64,000 bases of DNA from NCBI RefSeq assembly GCF_045209745.1, contig NZ_CP109273.1:5084001-5148000 (forward strand). Reading direction: 5' to 3'. The notes below the pieces were generated by a model. It did not search any database. It was not told where the DNA came from and worked only from the letters and a program-made list of their open reading frames with translations. The DNA is from Micromonospora sp045209745. GTDB lineage: Bacteria > Actinomycetota > Actinomycetes > Mycobacteriales > Micromonosporaceae. Both the position numbers and the translations under genes were made by a program. Shown piece by piece: positions 8,601-17,049 of the stretch. Each line of letters starts with the position of its first letter. The first letter of the stretch is position 1.

Positions 8601-9224
8601 TCAGCCCGTGAACTCGTTGACGCCTAGGGCGAAGTTCCCGTGGCCGATCCCGTTGCCGGCGAGGCCTACCGTGAGCACTCCCGCTCCTTCGAGCCAGTGC
8701 GCCATCTTCAGGCCGCCGACGTCCAGCGGGCGCAGGCCGAGGCTCTCGATGAATGCCGCCACGTCCGCCTTGGCCCGCGGGTCGTCACCGGCGAAGAAGA
8801 CGTCGGGCCGGCCGTTCTCCAGAACGCCACGGAAGATGGTGTTGAAGGCCTTGAACACGCTGGCGCTGGCCGGGGCCACCTTGGCGACCTCCTGCGCGAT
8901 CGAGGTCGCCTCGCTGTGGGCCAGGCCGTCGAACGCGGCGTTGAAGGGATTGCTGATGTCGACGATGGTCTTGCCCGCGAGGGCGTCTCCGTACTGGGCG
9001 ACGGTCGAAACGACACCGGCGTACAACACGGCCGTGATGACGATGTCCCCGGACGGGACGGCACCCCACTCGCCCGTCGTCGTGCCGCCGCCCAGAGCCT
9101 TGGCCAGGCCCTCGGCCTTGGAGCGATCACGTGCCATGATCTCGACGGAGTTGCCGCCCGCTACAGTGAGCGTGCCGATCGTGCGGGCCATGTTCCCCGC
9201 ACCGATGAACGTGATGCTGCTCAT
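8601..9224 (-). CDS. NADPH-dependent F420-reductase-like protein
   Basis: 207 residues from ATG at 9224. The dinucleotide fold starts ITFIGAGNMARTIGTL, followed by MARDRSKAEGLA, AVLYAGVVSTVAQYG, VDISNPFNAAFDG, VFKAFNTIFRGVL and FFAGDDPRAK, all hallmarks of the NADP/F420 oxidoreductase family (PF03807). This is the intact version of the broken copy at 6850-7470 and a more distant paralog of 5098-5766. It lies in the same orientation as the LLM oxidoreductase, so a cofactor-recycling role is plausible. A GC hairpin separates it from the upstream SDR gene. Confidence 0.88.
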   Translation of the reverse strand: MSSITFIGAGNMARTIGTLTVAGGNSVEIMARDRSKAEGLAKALGGGTTTGEWGAVPSGDIVITAVLYAGVVSTVAQYGDALAGKTIVDISNPFNAAFDGLAHSEATSIAQEVAKVAPASASVFKAFNTIFRGVLENGRPDVFFAGDDPRAKADVAAFIESLGLRPLDVGGLKMAHWLEGAGVLTVGLAGNGIGHGNFALGVNEFTG

Positions 9225-9251
9225 GAGGTGTGCCTCTTTCTCTGTGCTCGA

Positions 9252-9272
9252 GGCGCCTGTTCTCCAGGCGCC
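9252..9272. terminator. Hairpin between SDR and F420-reductase-like genes
   Basis: GGCGCCTG (9252-9259) and CAGGCGCC (9265-9272) form an 8-bp stem with a 5-base loop, 24 bases after the SDR stop on the minus strand. It is a likely partial terminator or processing site. Confidence 0.6.
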
Positions 9273-9295
9273 GCTCTGACTTGTTCGTGCGTGGT

Positions 9296-10030
9296 TCAGA
9301 TAGCGGTGGTGCCGCCGTCGGCGACCAGTTCCAGACCGTTGACGTAGCTGGAGTCGTCGGAGGCGAGGAACAGGGCGATGCTGGCTATCTCTTCGGGACG
9401 GCCCATCGTTCCGCGGGGGATGAGGGACTCGAATGCGGCCCTCGTCGCCTCGTCGAACAGCTCTTCCTGCTTGGCGGTGCCGACCTGGCCGGGGGTCAGG
9501 ACGTTCACCCGGATCTTGCGGTCGCGCAGCTCGTTGAGCCAGACACGGGCCCAGGCCTGCTGGACGGATTTGCTTCCCGCGTAGAGGCTCCAGCCGGGGA
9601 AGGCGCCGAGGGACGCGTTGGAACCGGTCATGAGGATCGAGCCGTGGTCGTTGATCAGTGGCAGGGCCTTCTGCACGGTGAACAGGGTTCCGCGTGCGTT
9701 GAGCGAGAAGGAGCGTTCGAACTGTTCCTCGGTGATCTCGCCGAGGACACCAGGTTCGCCGAACCCGGCGCCGGCCCACAGCACGTCGATCGAGCCCTTT
9801 TCCCGCTTGACGGTGTCGTACAAGCGCTCCAGGTCGTCCAGGTCGGACGCGTCACCCTGGACGGCGGTCACGTTGCGGCCGATCAGCTTGACGGCGTCGT
9901 CCAGCGCTTCCTGCCGCCGCGCCTGGATGAAGACATACGCTCCTTCCTCGACGAACAGCTTGGCCCCGGCCAGCGCCAGGCCGGTGGATCCACCGGTGAT
10001 CACCGCGACCTTGCCATCGAGCTTTCCCAC
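9296..10030 (-). CDS. Short-chain dehydrogenase/reductase
   Basis: 244 residues. I take GTG at 10030 because AAAGGAG lies five bases upstream; the in-frame GTG at 10036 overlaps that site. It is a classical SDR of usual length: cofactor loop TGGSTGLALAGA (the usual GIG is replaced), NAG-like WAGAGFGEPG, SLYAGSKSVQQ carrying the catalytic Tyr and Lys, and the tail FLASDDSSYVNGLELVADGG. The altered cofactor loop is seen in glucose-1-dehydrogenase-like members. It is first in the minus-strand redox block and divergent from the LysR gene, which is its likely regulator. Confidence 0.9.
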   Translation of the reverse strand: MGKLDGKVAVITGGSTGLALAGAKLFVEEGAYVFIQARRQEALDDAVKLIGRNVTAVQGDASDLDDLERLYDTVKREKGSIDVLWAGAGFGEPGVLGEITEEQFERSFSLNARGTLFTVQKALPLINDHGSILMTGSNASLGAFPGWSLYAGSKSVQQAWARVWLNELRDRKIRVNVLTPGQVGTAKQEELFDEATRAAFESLIPRGTMGRPEEIASIALFLASDDSSYVNGLELVADGGTTAI

Positions 10031-10252
10031 GGTCACTCCTTTGAATTGATGGGTTTCCGAAACGGGAACGGAAGAGGCCCAATTATTGATGTGCTCATCC
10101 TGGTTTTAGGCCTGCCATCAAATGCCGATCCCGAATTCTTGTACCGATTTCCCTCGGCTGTCATGAACGATGCCATTGGCCGGAACGGGTGTCCAAGACC
10201 TGTTTCAGCCGTGGTGATACCCTCGAGGCATTGCCGGACCTGGAGGGCCCCC

Positions 10253-11164
10253 ATGGATCTGGACCTGCGCAAGCTGCGCTACTTCGTCGCCGTCGCCAAC
10301 AGGCTGCACTTCGGCCGCGCCGCCGACGATCTGCACATCGCGCAGCCGGCGCTTAGCCGGCAGATCCGCGCGCTCGAACAGGATCTCGGCGCCTCCCTGT
10401 TCACCAGGGACAGCCACGGCGTCACGCTGACCGACGCGGGCCGACAACTCCTGGACGACGCCGGTCCGCTGCTCGCCTCCGCGCACGCGGTCCGGCGCCG
10501 GGTGTCCGCGACCGCCCGTGGCGGCCAGCGGCTGGTGATCGGTTTTCGGGCCGGCATCCCGGTCATTCCCGCGGCGCGGGAGTTCGGTGGCCGCCATCCG
10601 GACGTGGTCGTGGACGTGCAGCGCATGGAATGGGACGACCAGGTCCCGATGCTGCTCGACGGCCGCGTCGACGTCGGCTATGTACGGCTGCCCATCGACG
10701 AGACCGGCCTGCGCCTGACTCCCCTCTACACCGAGCCGCTCATGGTGGCGCTGCCCGCCGATCACCGGTTGGCCGGCAAGGAGGAGGTCACCGAGGCCGA
10801 CCTGGCCGGTGAGCCGCTGATCTGGCATGCCGACGCGAGCACGCAGCCCACCAGGCGCCCGCACCCCGACTCCGGGCTCCGGGTGCGCGGGGTGGAGGAG
10901 AAGCTCGAGCACGTCGCGGCCGGCCGCGGCATCTCGTTCGTGGGGCGTTCGGAGACCGTGTTCTACTCACGGCCGGACATCAGCTACGTGCCCGTCTCGG
11001 ACTTGGCGCCCGACCAGGTATTCATCGCGATGGCGGCGTCACGCACCTCGCCGATGGCCGACGACTTCTTCGCCGCGGCTCAGGCGACGGCTGAGATCAC
11101 TGCAGAATGCGGGAACTACGAGATGTGGCAGATTGTGACCGACGCCGCTTCAAAGCGCGGTTGA
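10253..11164 (+). CDS. LysR-family transcriptional regulator
   Basis: 303 residues from ATG at 10253, with GGAGGG upstream. The N-terminal winged helix (MDLDLRKLRYFVAVANRLHFGRAADDLHIAQPALSRQI begins the protein; recognition region about residues 20-45) is typical of LysR proteins. An effector-binding region with VIGFRAGIPVIPAAREF and the GRVDVGYVRLP segment follows. It is divergent from the SDR/F420 block across about 220 bases, the usual geometry for a LysR regulator and its target operon. The final 15 residues (CGNYEMWQIVTDAASKRG) look like an extension beyond the fold. Confidence 0.92.
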   Translation: MDLDLRKLRYFVAVANRLHFGRAADDLHIAQPALSRQIRALEQDLGASLFTRDSHGVTLTDAGRQLLDDAGPLLASAHAVRRRVSATARGGQRLVIGFRAGIPVIPAAREFGGRHPDVVVDVQRMEWDDQVPMLLDGRVDVGYVRLPIDETGLRLTPLYTEPLMVALPADHRLAGKEEVTEADLAGEPLIWHADASTQPTRRPHPDSGLRVRGVEEKLEHVAAGRGISFVGRSETVFYSRPDISYVPVSDLAPDQVFIAMAASRTSPMADDFFAAAQATAEITAECGNYEMWQIVTDAASKRG

Positions 11165-11287
11165 GCAGCTCGGCTGACATCAGGTTCCTCACTCGACCGG
11201 TTGCTTTGTGCTCTGGAGGCCTGCGGGCTATTGTGACCGCCGTGCGGAGGGTCACATACCTGCGTGCTCAAGCCCGAGAGGTGGAGA

Positions 11288-11600
11288 ATGAGCGACGCAG
11301 ATCGTGTGATGGACGGCGCGGAGCGGTTCGAGGCGGACGCGGTCGCGCGCGGATCTCGACGTTGAGATCGTCGAGCATCCGGAGGCGCAGAGTCTCGCAG
11401 AGGTAGCCGATCTGCTCAGCGTCGAGCCGGGCGACATCGTGAAGTCGCTCGTCGTGAAGCGGCACGACGGAAGCTTCTTGTTCGCACTGATCCCCGGCGG
11501 CCGCAAGATCTCGTGGCCGAAGCTCCGCGCGGCGGTAAGCGTCAACAAGCTGCGGATGTCCGACGACGGAGTGGCCCTCGACGCGACGCCGGGCCATCGT
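11288..11600 (+). pseudogene. Broken YbaK/EbsC-type (Cys-tRNA deacylase-like) gene
   Basis: ATG at 11288 begins MSDADRVMDGAERFEADAVARG, then a one-base slip near 11362 is needed to continue as VEIVEHPEAQSLAEVADLL. The next part, EPGDIVKSLVVKRHDGSFLFALIPGGRKISWPKL, is the strongly recognisable YbaK core. Sequence similarity stops near 11600 (after VALDAT), where the rest of the domain is missing. The gene is therefore frameshifted and truncated. About 220 bases with no recognisable gene follow before the TetR operator. Confidence 0.75.
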
Positions 11601-11823
11601 CCACGCCGCCCGGTACCCGGTCCGGCACGGCGATCGTCCGCAGCTCGCAGCCGCGTACGCCGAGGAACGCACAGCGCAGCGTTGCCTCCTGTGCCGCCGG
11701 GACGGTGACCAGGAAACCATCTGAGCCGCTACACGCTCTCAGCCAGCGAATTCGTTGGAACGCCGACCGGCCCGGCCTGCATGGGGTAGCCGTTCGGGCG
11801 GCCGGTTGGCCTCTTGTCCACAC

Positions 11824-11856
11824 CGTTCCCATGTCTACGGTGTAGACATGGGAACG
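11824..11856. promoter_or_regulatory. Perfect palindromic operator over the TetR start codon
   Basis: Fifteen-base arms, 11824-11838 and 11842-11856, are exact reverse complements around a 3-base centre; the core GTCTACGGTGTAGAC is TetR-operator-like. The TetR start codon (11848-11850) lies inside the right arm. Binding here would block both transcription and, if the mRNA is leaderless or short-leadered, the start region, giving direct autoregulation. Confidence 0.8.
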
Positions 11857-12411
11857 ACCGCCGACCGCCTGGTAGGCATTGCCCGCGACCTCGTCATCGC
11901 CGAGGGGCCCGCCGCGGTGACCATGCGCCGGGTGGCTGCCGCGGCCGGAATCACCCCGATGGCGATTTATCGCCACTATGCCAACCGTGAGGCGCTGCTG
12001 CGGCGCGTTGCCGACGAGACGTTCGGCGACATCTCGAAGCGGTGGGCCGACCGCCAACCGGGTCCCGGCAATCTCATTGCCGACCATCTTGACGATCACC
12101 TCGACTTCGCCCTCGGCCAGCCGAAGCTGTACGACTTCGTCTTCACAGATCCGCGCGAGGGCGCACGTCGGTTCCCCGACGACTTCCGCGACGGCGGCTC
12201 GCCGTCGCTGTCCCTGGTCACCGACGCGCTGCGGAACCAGGGCTTCGGCGACGGCGACGGCGACGATCTCCTGGAGCTGGCACTGGCCTTCGGGGCCCTG
12301 ATACACGGCCTCGTGCGGCTGTACCACGGCGGCCGCATCGCCATGTCCCCGGCCGGGTTCCGCGCGCTCTGCCACCGACTAGTAGGGAGGACGCTCAATG
12401 TCCACAATTGA
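11848..12411 (+). CDS. TetR-family regulator of the biosynthetic operon
   Basis: 187 residues from ATG at 11848, which lies within the operator palindrome. The DNA-binding domain is clear: ARDLVIAEGPAAVTMRRVAAAAGITPMAIYRHYANREALL (about residues 12-52). The C-terminal ligand domain ends with a hydrophobic dimer helix (LALAFGALIHGLVRLYHGG). No Shine-Dalgarno sequence precedes the start, in keeping with leaderless translation from a promoter inside or just upstream of the operator. It leads the co-directional operon 12568-20393 and probably represses it together with itself. Confidence 0.92.
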   Translation: MGTTADRLVGIARDLVIAEGPAAVTMRRVAAAAGITPMAIYRHYANREALLRRVADETFGDISKRWADRQPGPGNLIADHLDDHLDFALGQPKLYDFVFTDPREGARRFPDDFRDGGSPSLSLVTDALRNQGFGDGDGDDLLELALAFGALIHGLVRLYHGGRIAMSPAGFRALCHRLVGRTLNVHN

Positions 12412-12571
12412 GCCCGCATCGGCACCGATGCGGGTGCCGGACGCACCGGCCGGACGAAACAGATCCCCCATGATCGCGGACGGACGCGACCACACCCGGG
12501 CCGACGCCGGTACGCCGCTTGTGCCGACGCTGGATTTTGACCGCGACGGCGACGCGGCAGGTGACCGATGA
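12398..12571 (+). CDS. Possible 57-residue small protein between TetR and ligase
   Basis: ATG at 12398 has GGGAGG seven bases upstream, overlaps the TetR end by 14 bases, and its TGA overlaps the ligase ATG (ATGA), a layout typical of translational coupling. The product starts MSTIEPASAPMRVPDAPAG and ends DFDRDGDAAGDR. It has no Cys, is rich in Asp, Arg, Pro and Ala, and resembles no family I know. A 10-bp-stem hairpin lies inside it, so the stretch could instead be an untranslated attenuator. I list it because the ribosome site and both overlaps favour translation, but the coding evidence is weak. Confidence 0.4.
   Translation: MSTIEPASAPMRVPDAPAGRNRSPMIADGRDHTRADAGTPLVPTLDFDRDGDAAGDR
12413..12434. 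terminator. Hairpin just after the TetR stop (attenuator candidate)
   Basis: CCCGCATCGG (12413-12422) pairs exactly with CCGATGCGGG (12425-12434) across a two-base centre. It starts two bases after the TetR stop and lies before the ligase, so it may reduce readthrough from tetR into the biosynthetic genes. Confidence 0.55.
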
Positions 12572-14169
12572 ACGCGGCGCGCTATGTGACGAGCATGATC
12601 GATGCGTTCGACCGGTACGGCGACCGGACCGCGTTGGTATCGGCGGACCGGGGCATCGGATATCGCGAGCTGCTGGCCGTCACCTACCGGCTGGCCCGGG
12701 CGCTGCGGACACAGGGAGTAGAGCGCGGCAGCGGCGTCGTCTGCCTCGTCACCAACACCCCGGAGGCGCTGTACCTACGGTTCGCGTGCCATGTGCTGGG
12801 CGCCCGGTACGTCGCCGTACAGCTCAATGCCCTGACCGAGGATCTCGAACACATTCTCGCCGACGCCGACCCGGCCGTCGTCGTGTTCGACCCCCGGGGT
12901 ACCCCGCCGGACCAGCCCGTTCCGCTGGTCGCGGAACGCGCCGGCGTGCGGCTCGTTCTCGCGCTCGGTCCGGCCGCGGCGACGACCGACCTCCTGGCGC
13001 TGGCGGCGACGCAGCCGGCAACGCCGATCGCCGTCGCGGCCGAGGAAGGCGACGTCGCCGGCATCTGCTACACCAGCGGAACGACCGGCACCCCCAAGGG
13101 GGTGGCGTGCACCTTCGCAGCCCTCGCGGCGGCGTCCGAGGCCAGCGCCCGGATGGCGGCCGGCCTCCCGCTGCCGGACGGACTCCGGTTCATCGCCGCC
13201 ACCTCCATCGCCTACGCGGTCGGTGATCTCGCCGTGCAGATGCTCGTCCTCGGCATTGCGGTGGAGTTGCACGAAGTGTTCGACGCGGGCGCGTTCTGGG
13301 CAGCCGTACGGCGTTCGAGTCCGGTCGCCACCTTCCTGTACCCGCCGCAGCTCTACCAGTTGCTCGACCATCCCGCCGCGCCCACCGGGCCAGGCAGTGA
13401 CCTCGCCCTGGTCGTGTATGGCAGCTCACCCATCGCGCCCCGCCGACTGCGCCAGGCGATCGAGCTGCTCGGCCCGATCTTCCTGCAGGGTTACGCGCAG
13501 ACCGAGGTCACCTCGGTCACCGTCCTGACGCCCGAGGATCACCTGGCGGCGGTGACCGACCGGCCACAGCTGCTGGCTTCGGTCGGCCGCCCGGTGCCCG
13601 GCTGCACGATCTCCATTGTGGACCCGAAGGGGCGCGACCGGGCGCCGGGAGAGGTGGGGGAGGTCTGCGTACGCTCGGCGTCGGTGATGACCGGGTACTG
13701 GCGCCAGCCGGAGCTGACCGCCCAGGTCATCCGGGATGGCCGACTGCACACCGGGGACCTCGGCTACCTCGACGACGACGGTTACCTCTACCTGGTCGGC
13801 CGGCTCCGGGACATGATCATTATCAATGGCCGGAACTGCCACGCGGCGCCTATCGAGGCCGTCCTGACCGGTCATCCGCAGGTGCGGCAGGCGGCCGTGG
13901 TCGGCGTGCCCAGTGACGAGACGGGTGAGGCGGTCCACGCGTTCGTCGTACGCGCACCGGGCCGTCCGATGGGCGCGACGGGACCAGGCAACCAGGCGGA
14001 GCTCGTCGACGCGGAGCAACTGCGAGCCCTCGTCACGGACCAACTCGGCGTGCTACGTGCACCGGCAGCGGTCACATTCGTCGACGACATACCGCTCACC
14101 GCCGCTGGCAAGCCTGACAAGAAGGCTCTGCGGGCCAGCCTGGACGCGACGCTGGCGGGTGCGCGGTGA
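12568..14169 (+). CDS. AMP-dependent acyl-CoA/amino-acid ligase
   Basis: 533 residues. Class I adenylate-forming enzyme: P-loop ICYTSGTTGTPKGVACT near residue 165, A5 region YAQTEVTSV near 311, A7 TGDLGYLDDDGYLYLVGRLRDMI near 394, and the C-terminal Lys in TAAGKPDKKAL near 518. Full length with an intact C-terminal lid. It activates a carboxylate as the adenylate and passes it to CoA or a carrier; the substrate pocket cannot be assigned by eye. It is the first large gene of the operon and overlaps the oxygenase start by 4 bases. The cluster has a second adenylating enzyme (17050), so the two probably load different acids. Confidence 0.9.
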   Translation: MNAARYVTSMIDAFDRYGDRTALVSADRGIGYRELLAVTYRLARALRTQGVERGSGVVCLVTNTPEALYLRFACHVLGARYVAVQLNALTEDLEHILADADPAVVVFDPRGTPPDQPVPLVAERAGVRLVLALGPAAATTDLLALAATQPATPIAVAAEEGDVAGICYTSGTTGTPKGVACTFAALAAASEASARMAAGLPLPDGLRFIAATSIAYAVGDLAVQMLVLGIAVELHEVFDAGAFWAAVRRSSPVATFLYPPQLYQLLDHPAAPTGPGSDLALVVYGSSPIAPRRLRQAIELLGPIFLQGYAQTEVTSVTVLTPEDHLAAVTDRPQLLASVGRPVPGCTISIVDPKGRDRAPGEVGEVCVRSASVMTGYWRQPELTAQVIRDGRLHTGDLGYLDDDGYLYLVGRLRDMIIINGRNCHAAPIEAVLTGHPQVRQAAVVGVPSDETGEAVHAFVVRAPGRPMGATGPGNQAELVDAEQLRALVTDQLGVLRAPAAVTFVDDIPLTAAGKPDKKALRASLDATLAGAR

Positions 14170-15164
14170 ATACCTCATCGGTAGTCGAAGCCCCGCCGGT
14201 ACGGCGGCTCCAGCTGACGGAGGTGGAGCGCGACGCGCTCGGCCGGCTCGTCGACGCGTTCACCGCCACCGACCGGTCAGCGGATCCGCTCAGCTTCGCC
14301 GAGCGGGCGCCCGCGTACGCCGTACGGCTGCCGGAGCGGGTGCGGGAATTCCTGGGGCAGGTTCGCGCGGACGAGGCGCCCGTGTCCGTGATATCCGGAC
14401 TTCCGCTCCAGGCCCTTCCGCCGACGCCGCTCGACTGGACAACGGCCGCGGCCGGCGTCGGTCGACGGGAAGAGCTGTTGCTGGTGCTGTGCGGTCTGCC
14501 GCTCGGCGAGCCGTTCGGCTGGGCGGCGCAGCAGGGCGGGCGGCTCGTACACGATGTCTGTCCGTCCCCGGCGATGGAACAGTCGCTGACGAGCGCGTCC
14601 AGTGCGTTACCGCTGTCGCTGCACACCGAGGACGGGTTCCATCCGTGCCGCGGCGACTATGTCTCACTGCTGTGCCTGCGCAACCCCGACGCCGTACGGA
14701 CGACGTTCGTCCGGCTCGGGTCCCTCGGTCTTCCCGAAAAACTCCAGAAGATCCTTCAGGATTCCAGGTTTCGGTTCCTGCCGGACGACGCACACGTGGG
14801 CGGCGCCTGCGCCGAACGTCTTCGCGCCGACCCGGACGGTACGGGGCTCGACCCGATCATCTTCGGCCCCCCGGAGCACCCGTATCTGAGGTTCGACGCG
14901 GACTTCACCGCGGTCGAGGACGGCGACGACGAGGCAGCCGCAGCGATGGCGGACCTGGACGAGCAGCTGAGCGCTGCGACCGAGTCCATCGCGCTGGCCC
15001 CCGGCGACCTGCTGTTCATCGACAACTACCAGGTCGTGCACGGCCGGGCGCCGTTCCGGGCCCGTTATGACGGAACCGACCGCTGGCTCAAGCGGCTGAA
15101 TCTGATTCGGGATCTCCGCCGGATCTACGCCACCGCTGACACCCGTTCCCGGATCATCCGATGA
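14166..15164 (+). CDS. Clavaminate-synthase-like Fe(II)/2-oxoglutarate oxygenase
   Basis: 332 residues, GTG start overlapping the ligase stop. The facial-triad motif LSLHTEDGFHP (HxE variant) lies near residue 157, followed by RGDYVSLLCLRNPD, and the distal His in IDNYQVVHGRAPF near 296. The 2-oxoglutarate-binding Arg should lie just after, in the DRWLKRLNLIRD region. This pattern is that of the clavaminate synthase/VioC/AsnO-like group, which hydroxylates free or carrier-bound amino acids at C-beta or nearby. That suggests an amino-acid building block in the pathway, the most informative single clue about its product. The 3' end overlaps the GNAT start (ATGA). Confidence 0.88.
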   Translation: MNTSSVVEAPPVRRLQLTEVERDALGRLVDAFTATDRSADPLSFAERAPAYAVRLPERVREFLGQVRADEAPVSVISGLPLQALPPTPLDWTTAAAGVGRREELLLVLCGLPLGEPFGWAAQQGGRLVHDVCPSPAMEQSLTSASSALPLSLHTEDGFHPCRGDYVSLLCLRNPDAVRTTFVRLGSLGLPEKLQKILQDSRFRFLPDDAHVGGACAERLRADPDGTGLDPIIFGPPEHPYLRFDADFTAVEDGDDEAAAAMADLDEQLSAATESIALAPGDLLFIDNYQVVHGRAPFRARYDGTDRWLKRLNLIRDLRRIYATADTRSRIIR

Positions 15165-15679
15165 CCGCCCATCGATCGATGAGCGACGTGGCCGCCATGG
15201 AGCTGCGCGCCGTAGCCTACGACCATCCGGACGCCGTCGCGCTGGTGTCCTTGCTGCAACGCCACTACCTGGCGGTTTACGGTGAGGAGGACCCCCGGCA
15301 CGGGGATCCCGGTGAGTACCTTCCACCGCGCGGTCTCTTCCTGGTCGGCTACCTCGACGGCCGTCCCGTGGCCTGTGGTGGTTGGCGCGCGAAGGACGCC
15401 GGCAGATGGGGCTTCCAGGATGGCGACGCCGAACTCAAGCGCGCATACGTCGTCGAGGAACTGGCCGGCCTGCAGATGCTTGGCGCTGCCCACAGCATCC
15501 TCACGGCGGTGGAGAGCGCGGCGGTTCGCGCGGGACGCCGGCGCGCGATACTGGACGCCGGCGTCAAACAGGTCACCGCGTTGAGGTTCTTCGAGCGGGC
15601 CGGATACACCCGGATCCCGAACTACGGGGTCTACCGCGATGACCCGCAGACCGTCTGCTACGCCAAGGCTCTGCGATGA
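15161..15679 (+). CDS. GNAT-family N-acyltransferase
   Basis: 172 residues; ATG at 15161 overlaps the oxygenase stop (15179 is an alternative start). GNAT features: the beta4 segment DAELKRAYVVEELAGLQMLGAAHSIL, which carries the acyl-CoA-binding loop in a degenerate form (ELAGLQMLGAA in place of the usual R/QxxGxG/A), and the C-terminal ALRFFERAGYTRIPNYGVY. It could acetylate the product for self-resistance or join an acyl thioester to an amine. Tight coupling to the oxygenase and P450 genes favours a biosynthetic or tailoring role. Confidence 0.85.
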   Translation: MTAHRSMSDVAAMELRAVAYDHPDAVALVSLLQRHYLAVYGEEDPRHGDPGEYLPPRGLFLVGYLDGRPVACGGWRAKDAGRWGFQDGDAELKRAYVVEELAGLQMLGAAHSILTAVESAAVRAGRRRAILDAGVKQVTALRFFERAGYTRIPNYGVYRDDPQTVCYAKALR

Positions 15680-17028
15680 GCGCCCCGGTGGGCGCCCCCG
15701 GCCCGAGTGCCGCCGCCACGCCGGCGACGGTGGCCGGGCTCGTCTTCCGGCCGCTGGCGACGTTGCGGTCGTTGGCCAGGTACGGCGATGCCGTGGAGCT
15801 ACCCCTCTATTCGGGGCACCGGCTCTTCATCCTGAGCAGTCCCCGACACGCCGAACACGTCCTGGCTCGCCATCAGGACAACTACGTCAAGGCCTTCACC
15901 TACCGGTCGATGCGGGCAGTGCTCGGCACCGGGCTGCTGTCCGGTGAAGGCGACACCTGGCGCCGCCATCGCCGGCTGCTGCAACCGGTGTTCACCCGCC
16001 GCAATGTCGCGGGCTTCGCACCACAGATCGTCGACGCGACCCGGCGGATGCTGGACTCCTGGGATCGACATCGCGACGGCACGCAGATCGAGGTGTCCGG
16101 AGAGGTCAACGCGCTGGCCCTGGACATCGTCGGCCGAGTTCTGTTCAGCACGGACATGACCGGCCGCACCGGCGAGATCGCCCACGCCCTCACGTTCCTG
16201 CTGCCCGCCGTCGCGATCGGCACCTACCTGCCGTTCCTCTGGGGGCCGCGCAGCACCCGGGCGATCCAGGCGGCCAGCGGACGCTTCGGCGGACCGCTCG
16301 CCGCGATCGACAGGCCGGTGCGCCAGCTCATCGCCGAGCGGCGGGCGACGCCCACCGTCGATGGACCGGCCGACCTGCTGGACCACCTGCTCACCGCGCG
16401 TGACGAGGGCCAGGCGCGACTGACCGATGCGGAGATCCGCGATGAGGTGACCACGTTCATGCTGGCCGGGCACGAGACGACGGCGACGACTCTCAGCTGG
16501 TGCCTGGCGCTGCTGTCGGCCCACCCGGCCGTTCGGGACCGTTTGGAACATGAGGTGGACGCGGTCCTCGCCGGCCGCGAGCCACAGGCCGCCGACGTGG
16601 AGAAGCTCAGTTGGACCACGGCCGTCGTGAACGAGGCGTGGCGGTTGTACCCACCGGTGTGGACCACCGAGCGGGAAGCCGTGCGGTCCGACGTGATCGA
16701 GGGGATACCGATCCCCGTGGGCAGCACCGTCGCGGTGCCCGCATACCTGGTGCACCGCAACCCCGCCATCTGGCCCGACCCCGAGCGCTACGACCCCACC
16801 CGCTTCCTGTCCGTCGCCGACCGCGACCGCTACGCCCACATCCCGTTCGGCAGCGGCAGGCGTGCCTGCATCGGCGCCGGCTTCGCGCAGCTGGAGGCGG
16901 TGCTGGTGCTCGCGATGATGACCCAACGCTACCGGCTGGAGCTGACCGCCGGGCTGCCCCGCCCAAGGGCCAGCGCCACCCTTCGCCCAGGTCGACGGCT
17001 GCCGATGCGTTTGACGCGCCGGTCATGA
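15676..17028 (+). CDS. Cytochrome P450
   Basis: 450 residues, ATG overlapping the GNAT stop. I-helix oxygen-activation motif MLAGHETTATT near residue 263, ExxR in NEAWRLYPPVW near 317, and heme-binding loop FGSGRRACIGAGF near 391 with the axial Cys. The proline- and Arg-rich N-terminus has no membrane anchor. The HETTATT and YPPVW forms resemble bacterial P450s acting on fatty acids or isoprenoids (CYP102/CYP110-like), which fits the fatty-acyl genes downstream; this is resemblance, not a subfamily assignment. Likely role: hydroxylation, epoxidation or desaturation of the acyl chain. No dedicated ferredoxin gene is adjacent. Confidence 0.93.
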   Translation: MSAPVGAPGPSAAATPATVAGLVFRPLATLRSLARYGDAVELPLYSGHRLFILSSPRHAEHVLARHQDNYVKAFTYRSMRAVLGTGLLSGEGDTWRRHRRLLQPVFTRRNVAGFAPQIVDATRRMLDSWDRHRDGTQIEVSGEVNALALDIVGRVLFSTDMTGRTGEIAHALTFLLPAVAIGTYLPFLWGPRSTRAIQAASGRFGGPLAAIDRPVRQLIAERRATPTVDGPADLLDHLLTARDEGQARLTDAEIRDEVTTFMLAGHETTATTLSWCLALLSAHPAVRDRLEHEVDAVLAGREPQAADVEKLSWTTAVVNEAWRLYPPVWTTEREAVRSDVIEGIPIPVGSTVAVPAYLVHRNPAIWPDPERYDPTRFLSVADRDRYAHIPFGSGRRACIGAGFAQLEAVLVLAMMTQRYRLELTAGLPRPRASATLRPGRRLPMRLTRRS

Positions 17029-17049
17029 ACCCTGAAAGGACGAACCTAG

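Noticed and set aside
12398..12571. RiPP precursor peptide
   Set aside because: No Cys, no Ser/Thr-rich core, no leader/core boundary and no RiPP-modifying enzyme in the operon.
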